Assembly (NCBI RefSeq): GCF_946479415.1
Contig: NZ_CAMLFY010000060.1
Location: forward strand, 1 to 25,542
Source: an uncultured Shinella sp.
Lineage (GTDB): Bacteria; Pseudomonadota; Alphaproteobacteria; Rhizobiales; Rhizobiaceae
Reading direction: 5' to 3'
Length of the DNA stretch: 25,542 nt
Shown: one piece after another, positions 23,310 through 25,542 of the stretch
How positions within the stretch are numbered: the stretch's first letter is position 1
How the letters are laid out: the number at the start of each line of letters is the position of its first letter
Program-made: the position numbers and the translations under genes
The notes under the pieces: model-generated
Database searches by the model: none
What the model saw: only the letters and a program-made list of their open reading frames with translations
Told to the model about the DNA's origin: nothing

Positions 23310-25542
23310 ATGCTTCATGATCCCACGAACGGCGTGCCCGATGACGCGGCTGCCAACGACCAGGCCATCGCGATCGTCGGCATGGCCGGGCGGCTTCCCG
23401 GCATTGATGATCTGGACGCCTTCTGGACCCTGCTTCGCGACGGCGGCTCCACCCTTCGCCCGATCGATCGCGAAACATTGAAGAAAAACGGCCGCAGCGA
23501 TGCGGAAATCGACGGTCCGGGTTTCGTGGGCATCGGCGGCCACATGGAGGACGTCAGCCGCTTCGACGCCGCCTTCTTCGGCTTCACGCCGCGCGAGGCG
23601 TCCTTCATGGATCCGCAGCTGCGCGCCATGCTGGAAACCGCCTGGCACGTTTTCGAGGATGCGGGAAAGGACCCCTTCCGCACCGGCAGCAACACCGGCG
23701 TCTTCGCCAGCATGAAGATCAGCAGCTACCTCCTGCGCAATCTCGTGCATGAACTGGACCGCGGCGGTACGAATATCGAGACACTGTGCGTCACGATGAA
23801 TGGCCAGGACTATGTCGCCACCTGGATCGCCTACAAGCTCGGCCTGACGGGGCCGGCGATGAATGTCCAGACGGCCTGCTCCAGCGGTCTTTCCAGCGTG
23901 GCGATCGCCTGCCAGCACTTGCTCGATTACAGCTGCGACACGGCGCTCGCCATTGCAGGCGCGATCACGGTGCCGCAAAACCGCGGCTACATCGCAGAGA
24001 CCGACAGCATTCTGGCGAATGGCGGCCAGTGCAGGCCCTTCGATGCAGCGGCAGACGGCACGATCTTCGCCGATGGCGTCGCCGGCCTTCTGCTGCGCCG
24101 CCTTGACGACGCCCTTGCCGATGGCGATCGCATCGTCGCCGTCATCCGTGGCTTTGCCATGAACAATGACGGCAATCGCAAGGTGAGCTACAGTGCGCCG
24201 AGCGTTGACGGGCAGGCCGAGGTCATTGCCTCGGCGCTCGCCATGTCCGGTCTCGATCCGGCGGATATCGATTATATCGAAGCACATGGCACGGGCACCC
24301 ATCTGGGCGATCCGATCGAATTCACCGCCCTCGACAGGATCTATGGCGGGGCCGAGCGACAGGTTCCCTGCACGATCGGCGCGGTCAAGGGCAATGTCGG
24401 GCATACGGCCGAGGCGGCCGGTGCGATAGGGCTGATCAAGGCGGCGCTGGCCGTCGAGCGCGGCTTCATCCCGGCCAATGCGAATTTCGACCGTTTGAAC
24501 CCGCATATCCGCCTCGACGGCTGTGGCTTCCGGATCGCCGACCGGCCGATGGAATGGCAAAGACCGGGCTCGAAGCGCCGTGCGGCGGTCAGCTCTTTGG
24601 GCTTCGGTGGGACCAACTGCCATGTCGTGCTGGAACAGGCACCCGAACGGCCGGTTTCCCCACAACAGGCGGCTAAGCCGGAGACGCTCGTGCTCTCCGC
24701 CCGGTCACGTGAATCGCTCGACCGCCTGCGCACCCGCTTCGTCGGTCATCTGAACGGCCTGGCGCCGGACGCGCTTGCGGCCGTCTGCAACACCGCCCTT
24801 GCCGGCCGCGCCCACCTGCCCTGGCGCCTGGCGGCAAGTGGCAGCGATGCAGCGTCGCTACGCCGTGCGCTCGCAGCCCAACCACTGCCATCGGTGAAGA
24901 CGCCGGACGCGCCTCGTTTCGCCTTCATCTTCGGCGGCCATGGGATCGAGAGCTTCGGCGATCTCAGCGCCCTTGCGGCGCATGTCCCGGCCTTCTCCGA
25001 AACGCTGACGGATGGTTTTGCAATCCTTGGCGAACGCGCCGAGCCCGTGCGCCGGCTGCTGCTGGACGCAGGAAATCTCGACGGCGCGTCCGCGGCCACC
25101 GTGCAGACCGCCATCGTTTTGCACGGTATTGCCGTTGCCCGCGCCTGGCAGTCGCTCGGTGCCGTGCCGGACATGCTGGTCGGCCATAGCCTGGGAGAAA
25201 TCGCAGCCGCCCATATTGCGGGTATTTTCGACCTCTCCGCCGCGCTCGATCTCGCCTGGGCACGCGGCACCGCCATGCAGGCCCACGCAAAGACCGGCGC
25301 CATGCTTGCCGTCAATGCGGACGAACAGACGGCGCGGAAGCTTGCCGATACCCATCGGCGGGAGGGTGTGCTGCAAGTCTCGGTCATCAACGGTGACACC
25401 CAATGCGTCGTTTCCGGTGATGTCGAAGCCATCGAAAGGCTTACGGAAGCCTGCAAGGCCGGCGAAATCAAGGTCAAACACCTGCCTGTCGCTTACGCAT
25501 ACCATTCACCGCTGATGGCGGAATCGGCGGAAGTTCTGGCGG
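23310..25542 (+). CDS. Type I polyketide synthase, KS-AT portion, truncated by window edge
   Basis: The open frame runs 744 codons to the window end without a stop. GAGGA precedes the ATG, 23 bp after the starter-protein stop. The KS domain (about residues 18-445) has Cys190 in QTACSSG, His326 in EAHGTGT, and Lys360/His365 in KGNVGH, so it looks active. The AT domain (from about 535) has Ser627 in GHSLGE, Arg652 for binding a carboxylated extender, and His732 in YAYHSP. Two AT positions are unusual: the N-terminal GQG motif reads GGHG (542-545), and the specificity motif reads YAYH rather than HAFH (malonyl) or YASH (methylmalonyl). It should extend the starter by one ketide. Later domains lie beyond the window. 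Confidence 0.93.
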   Translation, partial: MLHDPTNGVPDDAAANDQAIAIVGMAGRLPGIDDLDAFWTLLRDGGSTLRPIDRETLKKNGRSDAEIDGPGFVGIGGHMEDVSRFDAAFFGFTPREASFMDPQLRAMLETAWHVFEDAGKDPFRTGSNTGVFASMKISSYLLRNLVHELDRGGTNIETLCVTMNGQDYVATWIAYKLGLTGPAMNVQTACSSGLSSVAIACQHLLDYSCDTALAIAGAITVPQNRGYIAETDSILANGGQCRPFDAAADGTIFADGVAGLLLRRLDDALADGDRIVAVIRGFAMNNDGNRKVSYSAPSVDGQAEVIASALAMSGLDPADIDYIEAHGTGTHLGDPIEFTALDRIYGGAERQVPCTIGAVKGNVGHTAEAAGAIGLIKAALAVERGFIPANANFDRLNPHIRLDGCGFRIADRPMEWQRPGSKRRAAVSSLGFGGTNCHVVLEQAPERPVSPQQAAKPETLVLSARSRESLDRLRTRFVGHLNGLAPDALAAVCNTALAGRAHLPWRLAASGSDAASLRRALAAQPLPSVKTPDAPRFAFIFGGHGIESFGDLSALAAHVPAFSETLTDGFAILGERAEPVRRLLLDAGNLDGASAATVQTAIVLHGIAVARAWQSLGAVPDMLVGHSLGEIAAAHIAGIFDLSAALDLAWARGTAMQAHAKTGAMLAVNADEQTARKLADTHRREGVLQVSVINGDTQCVVSGDVEAIERLTEACKAGEIKVKHLPVAYAYHSPLMAESAEVLA

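Noticed and set aside
1..25542. CRISPR arrays, tRNA/rRNA genes, insertion sequences, phage attachment sites.
   Set aside because: No repeat-spacer pattern, cloverleaf, transposase or integrase was recognised in either strand.

Overview
The window looks like a chromosome or large-replicon segment of a GC-rich alphaproteobacterium, most likely Rhizobiaceae (Rhizobium/Agrobacterium/Shinella/Ensifer-like). The basis is a monocarboxylate permease locus of the rhizobial MctSR-MctP type, a chemoreceptor ending in a W-x-x-F pentapeptide, and an intergenic region carrying both IRO-type (RirA) and ICE-type (Irr) iron-control motifs, which are characteristic of Rhizobiales. Genus cannot be fixed from the sequence alone.

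Left part (1-3640): a tightly packed plus-strand sugar-acid operon encodes an L-idonate 5-dehydrogenase-like enzyme, a gluconate 5-dehydrogenase-like SDR, gluconokinase, a 3-hydroxyisobutyrate dehydrogenase-family reductase and a small unknown protein. It ends in a strong hairpin terminator. Idonate/5-ketogluconate/gluconate would be converted to 6-phosphogluconate. The transporter and regulator are presumably upstream of the window.

Middle (3714-9752): a minus-strand methyl-accepting chemotaxis protein is divergent from a Cache-domain histidine kinase, a NarL/LuxR-type response regulator, a DUF3311 small membrane protein and an SSS-family monocarboxylate permease (mctS-mctR-orf-mctP). A 7-2-7 NarL-like palindrome between mctR and the permease pair is a candidate operator for the response regulator.

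Right part (9808 to the end): an iron/siderophore island. A minus-strand transcription unit runs from a pyruvoyl-type aspartate 1-decarboxylase homologue (PanD-like) through an RhtX/FptX/YbtX-like MFS permease, a FyuA-like TonB-dependent receptor, a 1208-residue fused double ABC transporter (YbtP-YbtQ/IrtA-IrtB type), an Sfp-type phosphopantetheinyl transferase and a small alpha/beta hydrolase. Divergently, on the plus strand, a biosynthetic assembly line begins: a free-standing loading protein (degenerate adenylation-like N-terminus, A domain, KR-like domain lacking catalytic residues, ACP), followed by a KS-AT polyketide synthase that runs off the right edge.

The two halves are separated by a 341-bp control region with near mirror-image architecture. 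Two TGA-N9-TCA boxes each overlap the -35 element of an outward-facing promoter, and a near-perfect ICE palindrome lies between them. The likely biology is iron-repressed synthesis and uptake of a hybrid NRPS/PKS siderophore. The starter chemistry (dedicated PanD homologue, unusual A domain, apparently dead KR) is the least ordinary part of the window. No tRNA, rRNA, CRISPR array or insertion sequence was recognised.
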